Shown: positions 34,248-43,330 of the stretch, one piece after another
How the letters are laid out: each line of letters starts with the position of its first letter
How positions within the stretch are numbered: position 1 is the first letter of the stretch
NCBI RefSeq assembly: GCF_037977055.1
Contig: NZ_CP150274.1
Location: 6,634,001-6,698,000 of the forward strand
Length of the DNA: 64,000 bases
Direction of reading: 5' to 3'
DNA from: Paenibacillus sp. FSL K6-1096
Lineage (GTDB): Bacteria; Bacillota; Bacilli; Paenibacillales; Paenibacillaceae
Translations under genes and position numbers: made by a program
The notes under the pieces: generated by a model
The model's database searches: none
What the model was told of the DNA's origin: nothing
What the model saw: only the letters and a program-made list of their open reading frames with translations

Positions 34248-35363
34248 ATGAATGATCCCCGAATTCAAAAGCTTGCGGCGAACCTGGTCGGTTACTCCGT
34301 AAATGTGCAGCCCGGCGAGAATGTGCTCGTCGAGATGATCGGCAGTGAGCGCGATCTGATCAAAGCGGTTGTGGAGGAAGTCGGCAAAGCCGGCGGTAAC
34401 GCCTTCGTACAGCTGACCGACCGCACTGTTCTGCGCAGTATGCTTAAATATGCCACACCTGAAGGAATGAAGGCCTGGGCAGAGATCGATCTGAACCGGA
34501 TGAAGCAGATGGACTGCTATATCGGTATCCGTGCCGGTGAGAATGTCAATGATCTGGCGGATGTGCCGGAAGAGAATATGAAGCTCTACAATTCCCTCTA
34601 CTCCCACCCGGTACATAGCGAGCAGCGCGTCAAGCACACGAAATGGGTGGTCCTGCGTTATCCTAACGCCAGCATGGCCCAGCTTGCCAATACGAGCACT
34701 GAAGCGTTTGAGGACTTCTATTTCGAAGTATGCAACCTCGATTATGCCAAAATGGACAAGGCTCAGGATGCGCTGGCTGACCTGATGCGCAGAACGGACA
34801 AGGTGCGGATTACCGGGCCCGGAACAGATCTCAGCTTCTCGATTAAAGGCATCGGTGCGGAGAAATGCTCGGGCCAGAAGAACATCCCGGACGGAGAGGT
34901 GTACAGCGCGCCTGTGCGTGATTCCGTTAACGGAACGATCAGCTATAATGCTGCGTCGATCTACAACGGCATAACCTTTGAGAATGTAAAATTCACCTTT
35001 GCGAACGGCCGGATCGTTGAGGCCTCCAGCAATGATACGGTGCGGCTGAAGGAGATTCTGGATTCCGACGAAGGCGCGCGCCATATCGGCGAGTTCGCCA
35101 TCGGCTTCAATCCTTACATTCTGCATCCGATGAAGGATATTCTGTTCGATGAGAAGATCGCGGGCAGCCTGCACTTTACCCCGGGCCAGGCTTATGATGT
35201 AACCGATAACGGCAACCGTTCGTCCATTCACTGGGATCTGGTGCTCATTCAGCGCCCGGATTACGGCGGCGGCGAGATCTATTTCGACGATGTGCTGATC
35301 CGCAAGGATGGAATTTTTGTCGTGCCGGAGCTGGAAGGTCTAAACCCTGAGAATTTGAAATAA
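34248..35363 (+). CDS. M29-family metallo-aminopeptidase
   Basis: A 371-residue cytosolic aminopeptidase of the M29 (AmpS / PepS) family, which releases N-terminal residues using two metal ions. The probable ligands lie in NIPDGEVY (Glu), HIGEFAIGFN (Glu), and SIHWDLVL (His, Asp), in the correct order. It is somewhat shorter than the 410-residue AmpS. The ATG at 34248 with AAGGAAGAGAG upstream is preferred to the codon at 34212. Confidence 0.87.
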   Translation: MNDPRIQKLAANLVGYSVNVQPGENVLVEMIGSERDLIKAVVEEVGKAGGNAFVQLTDRTVLRSMLKYATPEGMKAWAEIDLNRMKQMDCYIGIRAGENVNDLADVPEENMKLYNSLYSHPVHSEQRVKHTKWVVLRYPNASMAQLANTSTEAFEDFYFEVCNLDYAKMDKAQDALADLMRRTDKVRITGPGTDLSFSIKGIGAEKCSGQKNIPDGEVYSAPVRDSVNGTISYNAASIYNGITFENVKFTFANGRIVEASSNDTVRLKEILDSDEGARHIGEFAIGFNPYILHPMKDILFDEKIAGSLHFTPGQAYDVTDNGNRSSIHWDLVLIQRPDYGGGEIYFDDVLIRKDGIFVVPELEGLNPENLK

Positions 35364-35414
35364 AATAGAAGTATATGCTGTTAAGACCGTGCAGGCTTGT
35401 TTTGAAGAAACACC

Positions 35415-35443
35415 TTGCTGGGTAAGCGGATTCAATGTATCAT
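35415..35443 (+). promoter_or_regulatory. sigma-A promoter of the HPr-like gene
   Basis: TTGCTG (35415-35420), 17 bases, TATCAT (35438-35443), about 45 bases before the RBS. Confidence 0.6.
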
Positions 35444-35495
35444 GGAATTGTTACCAATGAACATTAGTTTATTATCAAGTTGCGGAGGGATTCCT

Positions 35496-35738
35496 ATGTC
35501 CAACAATGCGGCAATCGTGGATATTGCACAAACGGCAAGCCAGTTTAATTCATCTATCGTTCTTCAAGCGGACAACAAGTACATTGATGTGAAGAGCATC
35601 CTTGGCTTGTTCACTACCCTGGTATCCAGCCAAAGCTATGAGCTGCATGTACACGGCACAGATGCCGAGGAAGCGAAGAAAGCCATGAGCGAAGTATTTG
35701 CCAAGCACAATCTGAAATTTACAGTGGTTGCAGAGTAA
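35496..35738 (+). CDS. HPr-like protein without the His15 site (Crh-like)
   Basis: An 80-residue member of the HPr family. DIAQTASQFNSSIVL aligns with the HPr helix-1/strand-2 region, and DVKSILGLF carries the regulatory serine (Ser34, equal to HPr Ser46). By that alignment the protein begins near HPr position 13: the first beta-strand is missing and His15 is replaced by Asn. It cannot relay PTS phosphate, but could be a Ser-phosphorylated CcpA partner as Crh is in B. subtilis, where His15 is Gln. CGGAGGG precedes the ATG; the in-frame upstream codons do not encode the missing strand. Confidence 0.8.
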   Translation: MSNNAAIVDIAQTASQFNSSIVLQADNKYIDVKSILGLFTTLVSSQSYELHVHGTDAEEAKKAMSEVFAKHNLKFTVVAE

Positions 35739-35752
35739 TCATTAATTCCGGG

Positions 35753-35781
35753 GACGTCCGGCCTTCAGGCTGGGCGTCTTT
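35753..35781 (+). terminator. terminator of the HPr-like gene
   Basis: GACGTCCGGCC-TTCA-GGCTGGGCGTC followed by TTTG. Confidence 0.75.
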
Positions 35782-35919
35782 GCTGTGAATACAGCACTTT
35801 TTGCAGCAACTTGGGGAATAACCGAACTGCATTCTTGTATTAGGTCCTAATTTCGACTAATATTAAGAATAATAAGAAAGAAAAGCAGCTGTAACTTTTG
35901 GACATGGGGGGGATAATGC

Positions 35920-36222
35920 ATGACTTCATCGGATTTGCAGGAACAGCTTAACCTCAAAGCGATTAATCTTCTACAGGAAGATGCTGATAAAATTCAGAAG
36001 CTTATCGAAGTACAGATGGAGAACCTGGCAACCCGTTACTGCCCTCTCTATGAGGAAGTGCTGGATACCCAGATGTATGGCTTCTCCAGAGAGGTTGACT
36101 TTGCGGTCAGGGCGGGTCTGGTGCCGGAGCTGACCGGCAAGCAGGTGCTGAGCGAGCTGGAGCGCAATCTTGCTGTACTGTATGAGGCACTGAATAAGAA
36201 GGCTGAAGAGCGGGAGATGTAG
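35920..36222 (+). CDS. ylaN: YlaN family protein
   Basis: A 100-residue helical protein matching B. subtilis YlaN (DUF1507), which is linked to iron homeostasis and binds Fur. The conserved core [25 protein letters not shown] (split here: [25 protein letters not shown]) is nearly identical. GGGGGG lies seven bases before the ATG. In B. subtilis it neighbours ftsW; here ftsW is 1.8 kb downstream on the other strand, with two genes between. Confidence 0.92.
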   Translation: MTSSDLQEQLNLKAINLLQEDADKIQKLIEVQMENLATRYCPLYEEVLDTQMYGFSREVDFAVRAGLVPELTGKQVLSELERNLAVLYEALNKKAEEREM

Positions 36223-36246
36223 CTGATTTCCGGCCAGTCATAGAGA

Positions 36247-36288
36247 ACGCACACGAAGACCCGGGAGGTCAGTCATGTGCGTTTTTTT
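36247..36288 (+). terminator. terminator of ylaN
   Basis: ACGCACA and TGTGCGT, with an inner GACC/GGTC helix, followed by TTTTTTT. Confidence 0.8.
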
Positions 36289-36301
36289 TATAAGCTGCTG
36301 T

Positions 36302-37369
36302 TTATACAAGGTAGAACGATACCCCTAGAATCATGTACACCGCAAGCAGGAGAAGGCCTTCATACCAGTTGGTTGCCCCATCCTGGATAATCGACTTGGC
36401 GATGAACACCGATACGGCAATGGCTACGATCTCAATGGTGGTGAAGACGATGGACATTGTGTTGCCCATGAAATAGCTGGCGAAGATCAGCACCGGGGCC
36501 ACGAACAGGGCGATCTGCAGACTGCTTCCCACGGCAATCTCTACGGCCGCGCCGATCTTGTTCTTCATAGCCAGCATAATCGCTGCGCTGTGTTCAGCCG
36601 CATTACCGATGATTGCCACCAGGAATGCGCCGACGAACAGCTCGCTGAAGCCGAACCGTTCCGTAAGGGTCTCCAGTGTGCCGACCAGCCATTCACTGAC
36701 GAATGCGACCATCACAGTAGCAATAATCAGATAGAGGATGGAGCGGTTCCGGGACCAGACGGGCGCATGTTCATTCGGCAGCTCTTCAGCATTGTCATCC
36801 GTGACATCGGCCAGATACTTCTTGTGGGTAATCATGGAGAAGACCAGCCAGGCCATGTATGCGGCAATCAGCAGCCCGGCGACGACAAGGCTCAGCACCT
36901 CCGTGTCCTTCTCGGTGATGGAATGGGTGTTGAAGAACATGGCGGGAACGAACAGGGCAATGACCGCGACGATCATCAGCGAGCCGTTCAGGCCGGCAAG
37001 GGTCGCATTGAAATTCTGAATCTTGAACTTCATGCCCCCGGCAAAAATGCTCAGCCCGAGCACCAGCAGCAGGTTGCCGATAATCGAGCCGGTCAGACTT
37101 GCCTTGACCATGTCGAACAGCCCTTCCTTCACCAGGAAGAAGGCGATGATCAGCTCGGCCGCATTGCCGAAGGTCGCGTTCAGGAAGCCTCCCAGCCGCT
37201 GTCCGGCATAGTGGGCTACGCTCTCTGTCGCCCGGCCGAGGAAGCCGGCCACGAAGACGACCGCAATAGCGGACAATATGAACTGAAGGGTATGATCCCA
37301 ATCAGCATAATGCCCTATGGCGCTGAGGATGAAGGTGACGGCCAGCAGCGCCGGTGAGATCCATTTTTT
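36302..37369 (-). CDS. calcium/proton antiporter (CaCA family, YfkE/ChaA-like)
   Basis: A 355-residue membrane protein with about 11 helices and the two inverted alpha-repeats of the Ca2+/H+ exchangers: [17 protein letters not shown]...[11 protein letters not shown] in the first half and [10 protein letters not shown] in the second, where the Glu residues bind the ion. It extrudes Ca2+ in exchange for protons. The TTG at 37369 (MKKWISP) has GGAGTG nine bases upstream and matches the length of YfkE; an in-frame ATG at 37414 has no RBS and is less likely. Confidence 0.87.
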   Translation of the reverse strand, partial: KKWISPALLAVTFILSAIGHYADWDHTLQFILSAIAVVFVAGFLGRATESVAHYAGQRLGGFLNATFGNAAELIIAFFLVKEGLFDMVKASLTGSIIGNLLLVLGLSIFAGGMKFKIQNFNATLAGLNGSLMIVAVIALFVPAMFFNTHSITEKDTEVLSLVVAGLLIAAYMAWLVFSMITHKKYLADVTDDNAEELPNEHAPVWSRNRSILYLIIATVMVAFVSEWLVGTLETLTERFGFSELFVGAFLVAIIGNAAEHSAAIMLAMKNKIGAAVEIAVGSSLQIALFVAPVLIFASYFMGNTMSIVFTTIEIVAIAVSVFIAKSIIQDGATNWYEGLLLLAVYMILGVSFYLV

Positions 37370-37526
37370 CAAGGTAGGGCACACTCCAGTCTCTGATATG
37401 TAGGTTGAATTCATACTCAATATACCCAAATTGTTCCGGGGTGTAAACGGGCTGTAAGAAAGTCATTTGCTTTTTGGGCTGTTTTGGAATTACAATAATT
37501 GATAATGAGAGTAGGGGGGATATGGC

Positions 37527-37892
37527 ATGGCAGAACAGCTTCAACTTGAAAAGGGAAATATACGGATTTCGAATGACGTTGTCTCTAAGATTGCCGGCTT
37601 GGCCGCGCTGGAGACTCCCGGAATTGCCGCCATGTCTGGCGGTTTGTCAGAGGGCTGGGCCAAGCGCCTGAGCGGCAAGAATGTGCAGAAGGGCGTGACC
37701 GTTGAAGTCGGCCAGCTGGAAGCGGCAGTGGATCTGCGCATTATTGTCCTGTATGAGACGCCGATTCATGAGGTGTGCCGCATGCTTCAGCAGAATGTCC
37801 GTGAGGCCGTGGAGAGTATGACCGGACTCCACATCGTAGAGGTTAATGTGAAGGTGGAGGGCGTAGCGTTCAAGAACGACGAGATTTCTTAA
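37527..37892 (+). CDS. Asp23/Gls24 family envelope stress protein
   Basis: A 121-residue alkaline-shock-type protein. It begins with the typical strand NIRISNDVVSKIAGLAALETPGI (shortened here) and contains VEVGQLEAAVDLRIIVLYETPI and IVEVNVKVEGV. Members associate with the membrane or envelope and respond to stress; the exact role is unclear. GGGGGGATATGGC precedes the ATG. It lies between two minus-strand genes and ends at a shared terminator. Confidence 0.9.
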   Translation: MAEQLQLEKGNIRISNDVVSKIAGLAALETPGIAAMSGGLSEGWAKRLSGKNVQKGVTVEVGQLEAAVDLRIIVLYETPIHEVCRMLQQNVREAVESMTGLHIVEVNVKVEGVAFKNDEIS

Positions 37893-37920
37893 GCTAGAAG
37901 GCTTTCTAAGCAGAATGACA

Positions 37921-37954
37921 AAAGGCAGTCCGGATGATTCCGGGCTGCCTTTTT
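37921..37954. terminator. bidirectional terminator
   Basis: AAAGGCAGTCCGGA-TGA-TTCCGGGCTGCCTTTTT, between the Asp23-like gene and the convergent ftsW. Confidence 0.85.
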
Positions 37955-37976
37955 GTTAGAATGGGTCATTGCATTA

Positions 37977-39224
37977 TTAACGGGCACGGCGATTGGCACG
38001 AACCTGACGGACGGTGGTCACTGATTTCACCACTTCCTCCTTGGCCGGGCGGTTGGTCTCTCTGGAGATGCTGAGCATAATGCCCATACAGAGCATGGTA
38101 ACCAGCAGGGAGGAGCCGCCGTAGCTGATGAAGGGCAGGGTCACCCCGGTCAGCGGAATCGTATTCGTGACCCCGCCGATGTTGATGAAGGCTTGAATGG
38201 CGATCAGTCCCATAATTCCGATGCCGACCAGGGTGCCGAACGGATCGGTACACCTTAGGGAGATCAGAATCCCTCTCCAGATGAAATACAGGTAGAGGAG
38301 CAGGAAGATTGCTGTTCCCACAAAGCCGAGCTCCTCGCCAATGACAGAAAAGATAAAGTCGGTATACGGATAAGGCAGGTAGTGAAGCTTCTGGATACTC
38401 TTGCCGAACCCGGAGCCTTGCGTTCCGCCTTCACCCAGGGCGATCAGGGATTGCATGATCTGATAGCCTGTGCCATCGGCGTTCTTCTCGGGGTTAAGGA
38501 AGGCTTCAATCCGGCCTTGCCGGTAATCCTGCTTCGCCTCTGCCTTCTCGGTATGCGGTGACAGGGAGTCAATGGCGGTCTTGGCCCCCATGACGAGCGC
38601 CACGCCAAGAATCAGCAGGCCGATCGAGCCCATAATATGCTTCATGCTGGCACCGCCGGCGTAGATGACCAGTCCGCTGGTAGCGACAAGAATCATGCAG
38701 GAGCCAAAGTCGGGCTGCATCATAATCAGTCCGGCTACGATGCCGACGATGATCATGACCGGGATATACCCTGTCCGCAAATCGCGCAGCCGTTCGCCTT
38801 TCTTAGTAATCAGGGCAGCCAGATACAGGATGATCGAGAGCTTGGCCAGCTCGGTAGGCTGAATCCCCAGGGTCCCGATGCTCATCCAGCTCTTCGCGCC
38901 GTTAATCCCCTCTGTCGTGGCAACGAACAGCAGCAGGATCAAGGTGATGACGAAGATTGGAGCGTACCATTTCTTGAATTTGCTGTAGTGGATATTCATC
39001 ACAATGAACATGATGAAGGTTCCCAGCACGGCCCAGACCAATTGGCGTTTGACGAAAAAGAATGCGTTATAGCTGAACAGCTTGTTGGCCAGTGTCAGGC
39101 TGGAGCTGGAGCTGAACACCATCAGCAGCCCGAAGCCAACGAACAGCAGGGTCAGAATAAGGAGCTGGAAATCAGGCGTTCCCCGCTTGGGAAGGCTGGA
39201 TTTGGCAGCGGGCTTTGCCTTCAT
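37977..39224 (-). CDS. ftsW: cell-division peptidoglycan polymerase FtsW (SEDS family)
   Basis: A 415-residue SEDS glycosyltransferase with ten membrane segments. It polymerises lipid II at the septum together with a class B PBP. The family features are VFSSSSS near the start of TM1, INGAKSWMSIGTLGIQPTE (split: NGAKSWMS, GIQPTELAK), MQPDFG, the lipid-II loop, and ISYGGSSL near the end. The basic C-terminal tail ends RANRRAR. The ATG at 39224 lies just after the yugN stop, with GGAAG ten bases upstream; a TTG at 39233 overlaps that stop. SpoVE or RodA are alternatives, but the YlaN neighbourhood favours FtsW. Confidence 0.88.
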   Translation of the reverse strand: MKAKPAAKSSLPKRGTPDFQLLILTLLFVGFGLLMVFSSSSSLTLANKLFSYNAFFFVKRQLVWAVLGTFIMFIVMNIHYSKFKKWYAPIFVITLILLLFVATTEGINGAKSWMSIGTLGIQPTELAKLSIILYLAALITKKGERLRDLRTGYIPVMIIVGIVAGLIMMQPDFGSCMILVATSGLVIYAGGASMKHIMGSIGLLILGVALVMGAKTAIDSLSPHTEKAEAKQDYRQGRIEAFLNPEKNADGTGYQIMQSLIALGEGGTQGSGFGKSIQKLHYLPYPYTDFIFSVIGEELGFVGTAIFLLLYLYFIWRGILISLRCTDPFGTLVGIGIMGLIAIQAFINIGGVTNTIPLTGVTLPFISYGGSSLLVTMLCMGIMLSISRETNRPAKEEVVKSVTTVRQVRANRRAR

Positions 39225-39229
39225 GGTAC

Positions 39230-39577
39230 TCAAGCTTCCAGCAGCGCTTTCAAATCATTGATATGCTTGTGCGCCGAATCCAGCACCGGCCCGGGAACCG
39301 GAGAGTCATACTCCACGCCATGGGGGAAGGTTGCTTTACCCAGATAAACGGCTTCAATAGCCAGCACAGCATCCGCCTTCTCCAGCTTGCCTTCCACCGC
39401 GCGGGTGTTGATCCGCAGGAAGTAGTCGCCGCCGTTCTGGCGGTCTTCTATTTTGCAGTCGTAAGTGGCGCGGTAGTATTCCCATTGCCATCTGATGAAT
39501 CCGGCTTTGGTTGCACTCTCGTCGAGGTATTGAAGGTCGCTCTTCAACCCTTCGAGGCCCGTGTTCTCAAATATCAT
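39230..39577 (-). CDS. yugN: YugN-like family protein
   Basis: A 115-residue soluble protein resembling B. subtilis YugN, function unknown. It is rich in aromatic residues (FIRWQWEYYRATYDCKIED) with a C-terminal FPHGVEYDSPVPGPVLD stretch. AAGGGGAG precedes the minus-strand ATG at 39577. It forms an operon with ftsW, the genes being five bases apart. Confidence 0.8.
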   Translation of the reverse strand: MIFENTGLEGLKSDLQYLDESATKAGFIRWQWEYYRATYDCKIEDRQNGGDYFLRINTRAVEGKLEKADAVLAIEAVYLGKATFPHGVEYDSPVPGPVLDSAHKHINDLKALLEA

Positions 39578-39815
39578 AGCGCACAACTCCCCTTAATGAA
39601 TTATAATGAATCATTTGTAATTAAAATTTGCACTTGTTCTACCTCATGATAGTATGTTTCCCGGGCTTGCGCAAGGTAGAGAGGGGTGATCCATACCCAC
39701 TTTTTTGCGTTTCTGCTACAATGAAAAGAAATATGGCATACTGCAGGCAGGGCCGGGAGGGACAAGCGCCTCCAGGGCTGATCCGGGGCCTGTCTGCCGG
39801 AGAAGGGAATGGAGA

Positions 39816-41000
39816 ATGATGGAGAGGTTAACGGCAGAGGAGCTGCTTCCGGATATGGTGAACTGGCGGCGTCATCTGCACCGCCATCCGGAGCTGTCTT
39901 ACCAGGAGAAAGAGACTTCCGCCTATGTTGCAGCCAGACTGGGTGAGCTGGGAATCGAGGTCAGACGCAGCGGGGCGGGGTATGGGCTGACGGGCATCCT
40001 CAAAGGCCGCGGGTCCGGCAGCACAGTAGTCCTGCGCGCGGATATGGATGCACTGGCGATTACAGAAGAGAGCGGCCGGGAATACGCCTCGGAGCATCCG
40101 GGCGTGATGCACGCCTGCGGGCATGACGGGCATACAGCCATGCTGCTTGCCGCCGCTGCGTATTACAGCGCCCGCCGGGAGGAGCTGAGAGGCGAGATCC
40201 GCTTCCTGTTCCAGCCGGCGGAGGAGGTCTGCCCCGGCGGTGCGGTAGGTATGATTGCCGAGGGCGTGCTGGAGGGGGCTGATGCTGTCTACGGGCTGCA
40301 TCTGTGGACACCGCTGCCTATCGGGACCGTGGGCAGTGCGCCGGGTCCGCTGATGGCCTCCGCCGATGAGTTCTTCATTGAGCTGACCGGGAAGGGCGGA
40401 CACGGCGGGATGCCTCACCGCACTGTGGACAGTATTGTGGCCGGAGCGGCGCTGGTCACCGCGCTGCAGAGCATTGTCAGCCGCAATGTCGACCCGCTGC
40501 GGCCGGCGGTAGTCAGCGTAGGCACGATACAGGGCGGCTCGGCCCAGAATATTATTGCCGAGCGCTGCCGCATTACCGGAACGGTGCGGGCCTTCGATGA
40601 GGAGACACGGCAGCTGATCCGCCGCAGAATTGAAGAGATTACAGCTTCTATTGCAGCGGCACACGGAGCGGAAGCGAGCGTTGATTACATGATGGGCTAT
40701 CCGCCGCTCGTGAACGATGAAGCGGAATACAGGCGTTTTGCCCGGGTTGCACCGCAAGCGCTGGGGGAAGGCGCGCAGGTAATCTTAATGGAGAAGATCA
40801 TGCCTGCTGAAGACTTCTCTTATTATGTGAAGGAGATTCCCGGCTGCTTCATCTTCGTGGGCGCCGGCAATTCTGACAAGAACGCTGTCTACCCTCATCA
40901 TCACAGCCGCTTTGATTTCGATGAGGATGCCATGCTGAGCGGTCTTAAGCTGCTGATTGCAATGGCTGATTCCCGGCTGAATGAAGACCAGTCCTTATAA
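39816..41000 (+). CDS. M20-family amidohydrolase (N-acyl amino acid hydrolase type)
   Basis: A 394-residue zinc peptidase of subfamily M20D. Metal and catalytic residues are visible: LRADMDALAI, HACGHDGHT (about 100-108), the catalytic Glu-Glu in FQPAEEVCPGG (about 135), the dimer-domain HGGMPH, and the C-terminal HHHSRFDFDE. Substrates in this group are N-acyl amino acids, including hippurate or N-acetyl-diaminopimelate; the exact one is open. The ATG at 39816 follows AAGGGAATGG. Confidence 0.87.
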   Translation: MMERLTAEELLPDMVNWRRHLHRHPELSYQEKETSAYVAARLGELGIEVRRSGAGYGLTGILKGRGSGSTVVLRADMDALAITEESGREYASEHPGVMHACGHDGHTAMLLAAAAYYSARREELRGEIRFLFQPAEEVCPGGAVGMIAEGVLEGADAVYGLHLWTPLPIGTVGSAPGPLMASADEFFIELTGKGGHGGMPHRTVDSIVAGAALVTALQSIVSRNVDPLRPAVVSVGTIQGGSAQNIIAERCRITGTVRAFDEETRQLIRRRIEEITASIAAAHGAEASVDYMMGYPPLVNDEAEYRRFARVAPQALGEGAQVILMEKIMPAEDFSYYVKEIPGCFIFVGAGNSDKNAVYPHHHSRFDFDEDAMLSGLKLLIAMADSRLNEDQSL

Positions 41001-41078
41001 TACCGGTATAATATGGCTGCCTCCAGGAAAAACTACCCGTAAATAGCATGGCCACATGCAGGGCAGGAGGGTTCATTC

Positions 41079-41510
41079 TTGAAGACAGTCAAAGAGGTGA
41101 TGACCGCACATCCGGTGTCGGTTACACTGCTGGACAATATCTATGAGGTTGCCGTCAAAATGAAGGATAGCGGGACAGGGTTTATTCCGGTAGTCGATTC
41201 ATCTGACGGGGCCACGCTGATCGGAGTCATTACCGACCGCGATCTGGTGATCCGGGGGTATGCGGACAAGCATTCCGGCTCGACCGCAGTGGAAACCGTC
41301 ATGACCCGGGAGGTTATTTCGGTCGCGGAATCTGCTTCAGTCGATGAGGCTGCCGAGCTGATGGCTTCCCGGCAGATCCGCCGGATTCCGGTGACCAGGG
41401 ACAAGAAGCTGACCGGAATCGTGTCGCTTGGCGACCTGGCCGTGAAGCGTATCTTCGCGGATGAAGCTGCCGAGGCGCTGAGTGAAATCTCGCAGCGGCC
41501 GCTGCATTGA
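41079..41510 (+). CDS. CBS-pair domain protein
   Basis: A 143-residue protein consisting almost only of two CBS motifs (about 7-65 and 72-130), a module that binds adenine nucleotides and senses energy state. Its family relatives are stand-alone CBS proteins such as B. subtilis YhcV/YrhB-like. The start is TTG with GGAGGG eight bases upstream. No partner enzyme is adjacent. Confidence 0.88.
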   Translation: MKTVKEVMTAHPVSVTLLDNIYEVAVKMKDSGTGFIPVVDSSDGATLIGVITDRDLVIRGYADKHSGSTAVETVMTREVISVAESASVDEAAELMASRQIRRIPVTRDKKLTGIVSLGDLAVKRIFADEAAEALSEISQRPLH

Positions 41511-41555
41511 TAGCGTGATGGCAGGCTCACATGATTTATTCGCCGCCGCAGACTT

Positions 41556-41579
41556 AGCCCCACATTGTGGGGTTATTTT
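41556..41579 (+). terminator. terminator-like hairpin
   Basis: CCCCACA-T-TGTGGGG followed by TTATTTTG, after the CBS gene. Confidence 0.55.
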
Positions 41580-41608
41580 GTGCTACCCGGAAATAAGGAG
41601 GGAACACG

Positions 41609-43330
41609 ATGAACACTGAAGCTACGGGTTCTTGCATTACCAGGAGCGACCGGACGGTTCTGCTGGAATGCGCCCATCCCGGCTATGAAGAAGCGCGTGC
41701 GGTGCTGGGCGGCTTCGCTGAACTGGTCAAAAGTCCGCCCGCTTACCACACTTACCGGATTACGCCGCTGTCTCTGTGGAATGCTGCAGCCGGAGGACAG
41801 AATGCGGCGTCCGTGCTCGGGCAGCTGCACAGGCTGTCGCGGTGGGGCGTCCCCTCCGGTCTTGAGGAGGAGATCGAGCTGCTGATGTCCCGGTACGGGA
41901 GCTTGCAGCTCTGCATGAATGAGAGCGATCCCGGGCAGGTTACGTTATCCGCTGATACCGCCGGGCTGCTGGATGAATTGGAGGGTTTCCGGGAGCTGAA
42001 GGAGCTGGGACTGGTGCGGGCGGGTGAATGCCGCAGCCATTGCCCCAAGGGGAACCGGGGGCTGCTGAAGCAGGAGCTGACGAGGCTCGGGTATCCGGTT
42101 CTCGATTATGCGGGATACCGGGACGGGCAGGAGCTGAGGCTGGCCTGGAAAACAGCAGGCGGACAGGAAGCAGGGGGCGGATTCGGCCTCCGCGATTATC
42201 AGCAGGAGGCAGTCCGCCGGTTCCAGGGGATTGCCGGAGAAGGCGGCAGCGGTGTTGTTGTGCTGCCCTGCGGCGCAGGCAAGACGATGGTCGGTATGGG
42301 TGTTCTGGAGAAGCTGCAATGCGAGACGCTGATTCTTACCTCCAGCACCACCTCCGTGGAGCAATGGCGGGAGGAGCTGCTTCAGCGGACTACGCTTGGC
42401 CCGGCTGATGTCGGGAGATATACCGGCGAGGTCCGCGAGGTGCGGCCGGTCACCGTGGCTACCTATCAGATGCTGACCCATAGAAATTCCAAAGGCGGAG
42501 CGTTCGTCCACATGAATCTGTTCAACGAACGGAATTGGGGCCTGATTATCTATGATGAGGTCCATCTGCTTCCGGCCCCCGTCTTCCGGGCGACCGCTGA
42601 CATTCAGGCTACGCGGCGGCTGGGACTGACCGCCACGCTGGTCCGGGAGGACGGGCGGGAGGGGGATGTATTCTCCCTGATCGGCCCGAGGTGCTACGAG
42701 CTGCCCTGGAAGGTGCTGGAGAAGCAAGGGTGGATTGCCGCCGTCGATTGCATCGAGCTGGTGATCCCGATGCCGCCGGACCTGCGCCGGCGGTACATCT
42801 ATGCCGGTGCGAAGGAGCAGTTCCGCCTGGCGGCGGGGAATCCCGTGAAGGCGCAGGCAGCCGCGCGGATCGCAGCCGCTCATCCTGCGGCAAGGGTGCT
42901 GGTGATTGGCCAGTATCTTGACCAGCTGGAGGCGCTGGCTGCGGAGCTGGGTGCTCCGCTGATTACAGGCCGAACCCCGCAGAAGGAGCGCAGCGCGCTG
43001 TACGCCGCCTTCAACGAGGGGCGTCTGCCGCTGCTGATCGTCTCCAAGGTGGCTAATTTCGCCGTGAATCTGCCGGATGCATCGGTGGCGATTGAGGTCT
43101 CCGGGGCCTTCGGCTCCCGCCAGGAGGAAGCGCAGCGGCTGGGCCGCATCCTGCGCCCGAAGCCTGGGGAGAACAAAGCTTATTTCTATACACTGGTCAC
43201 AGGTGACAGCCGCGAGCAGGAGTTCGCTCTGCGCCGCCGGATGTTCCTGACCGAGCAGGGCTATGAATACGGGGTCCGGCTGCTGGAGCCTCAGGAATCC
43301 CGGGAAGGAGCTGTTCAGAGATGGGAGTAA
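41609..43330 (+). CDS. XPB/ERCC3-type superfamily 2 DNA helicase
   Basis: A 573-residue helicase. An N-terminal region (about 1-185) of XPB DNA-damage-recognition type precedes helicase lobe 1 with Q-like LRDYQQEAVRR, Walker A LPCGAGKTMVG (220-228), Walker B IIYDEVHLLP (DEVH at 316-319) and GLTATL. The XPB-specific RED motif appears as REDGREGD (346-353). Lobe 2 has SKVANFAVNLP and the arginine finger region QRLGRILRP. In other organisms XPB unwinds DNA in repair or transcription initiation. AAGGAGGG precedes the ATG. It overlaps the next gene by 10 bases. Confidence 0.9.
   Translation: MNTEATGSCITRSDRTVLLECAHPGYEEARAVLGGFAELVKSPPAYHTYRITPLSLWNAAAGGQNAASVLGQLHRLSRWGVPSGLEEEIELLMSRYGSLQLCMNESDPGQVTLSADTAGLLDELEGFRELKELGLVRAGECRSHCPKGNRGLLKQELTRLGYPVLDYAGYRDGQELRLAWKTAGGQEAGGGFGLRDYQQEAVRRFQGIAGEGGSGVVVLPCGAGKTMVGMGVLEKLQCETLILTSSTTSVEQWREELLQRTTLGPADVGRYTGEVREVRPVTVATYQMLTHRNSKGGAFVHMNLFNERNWGLIIYDEVHLLPAPVFRATADIQATRRLGLTATLVREDGREGDVFSLIGPRCYELPWKVLEKQGWIAAVDCIELVIPMPPDLRRRYIYAGAKEQFRLAAGNPVKAQAAARIAAAHPAARVLVIGQYLDQLEALAAELGAPLITGRTPQKERSALYAAFNEGRLPLLIVSKVANFAVNLPDASVAIEVSGAFGSRQEEAQRLGRILRPKPGENKAYFYTLVTGDSREQEFALRRRMFLTEQGYEYGVRLLEPQESREGAVQRWE

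Noticed and set aside
39628-39819. 63-codon open frame before the M20 gene
   Set aside because: No RBS and it runs out of frame into the amidohydrolase; it overlaps its probable promoter region.
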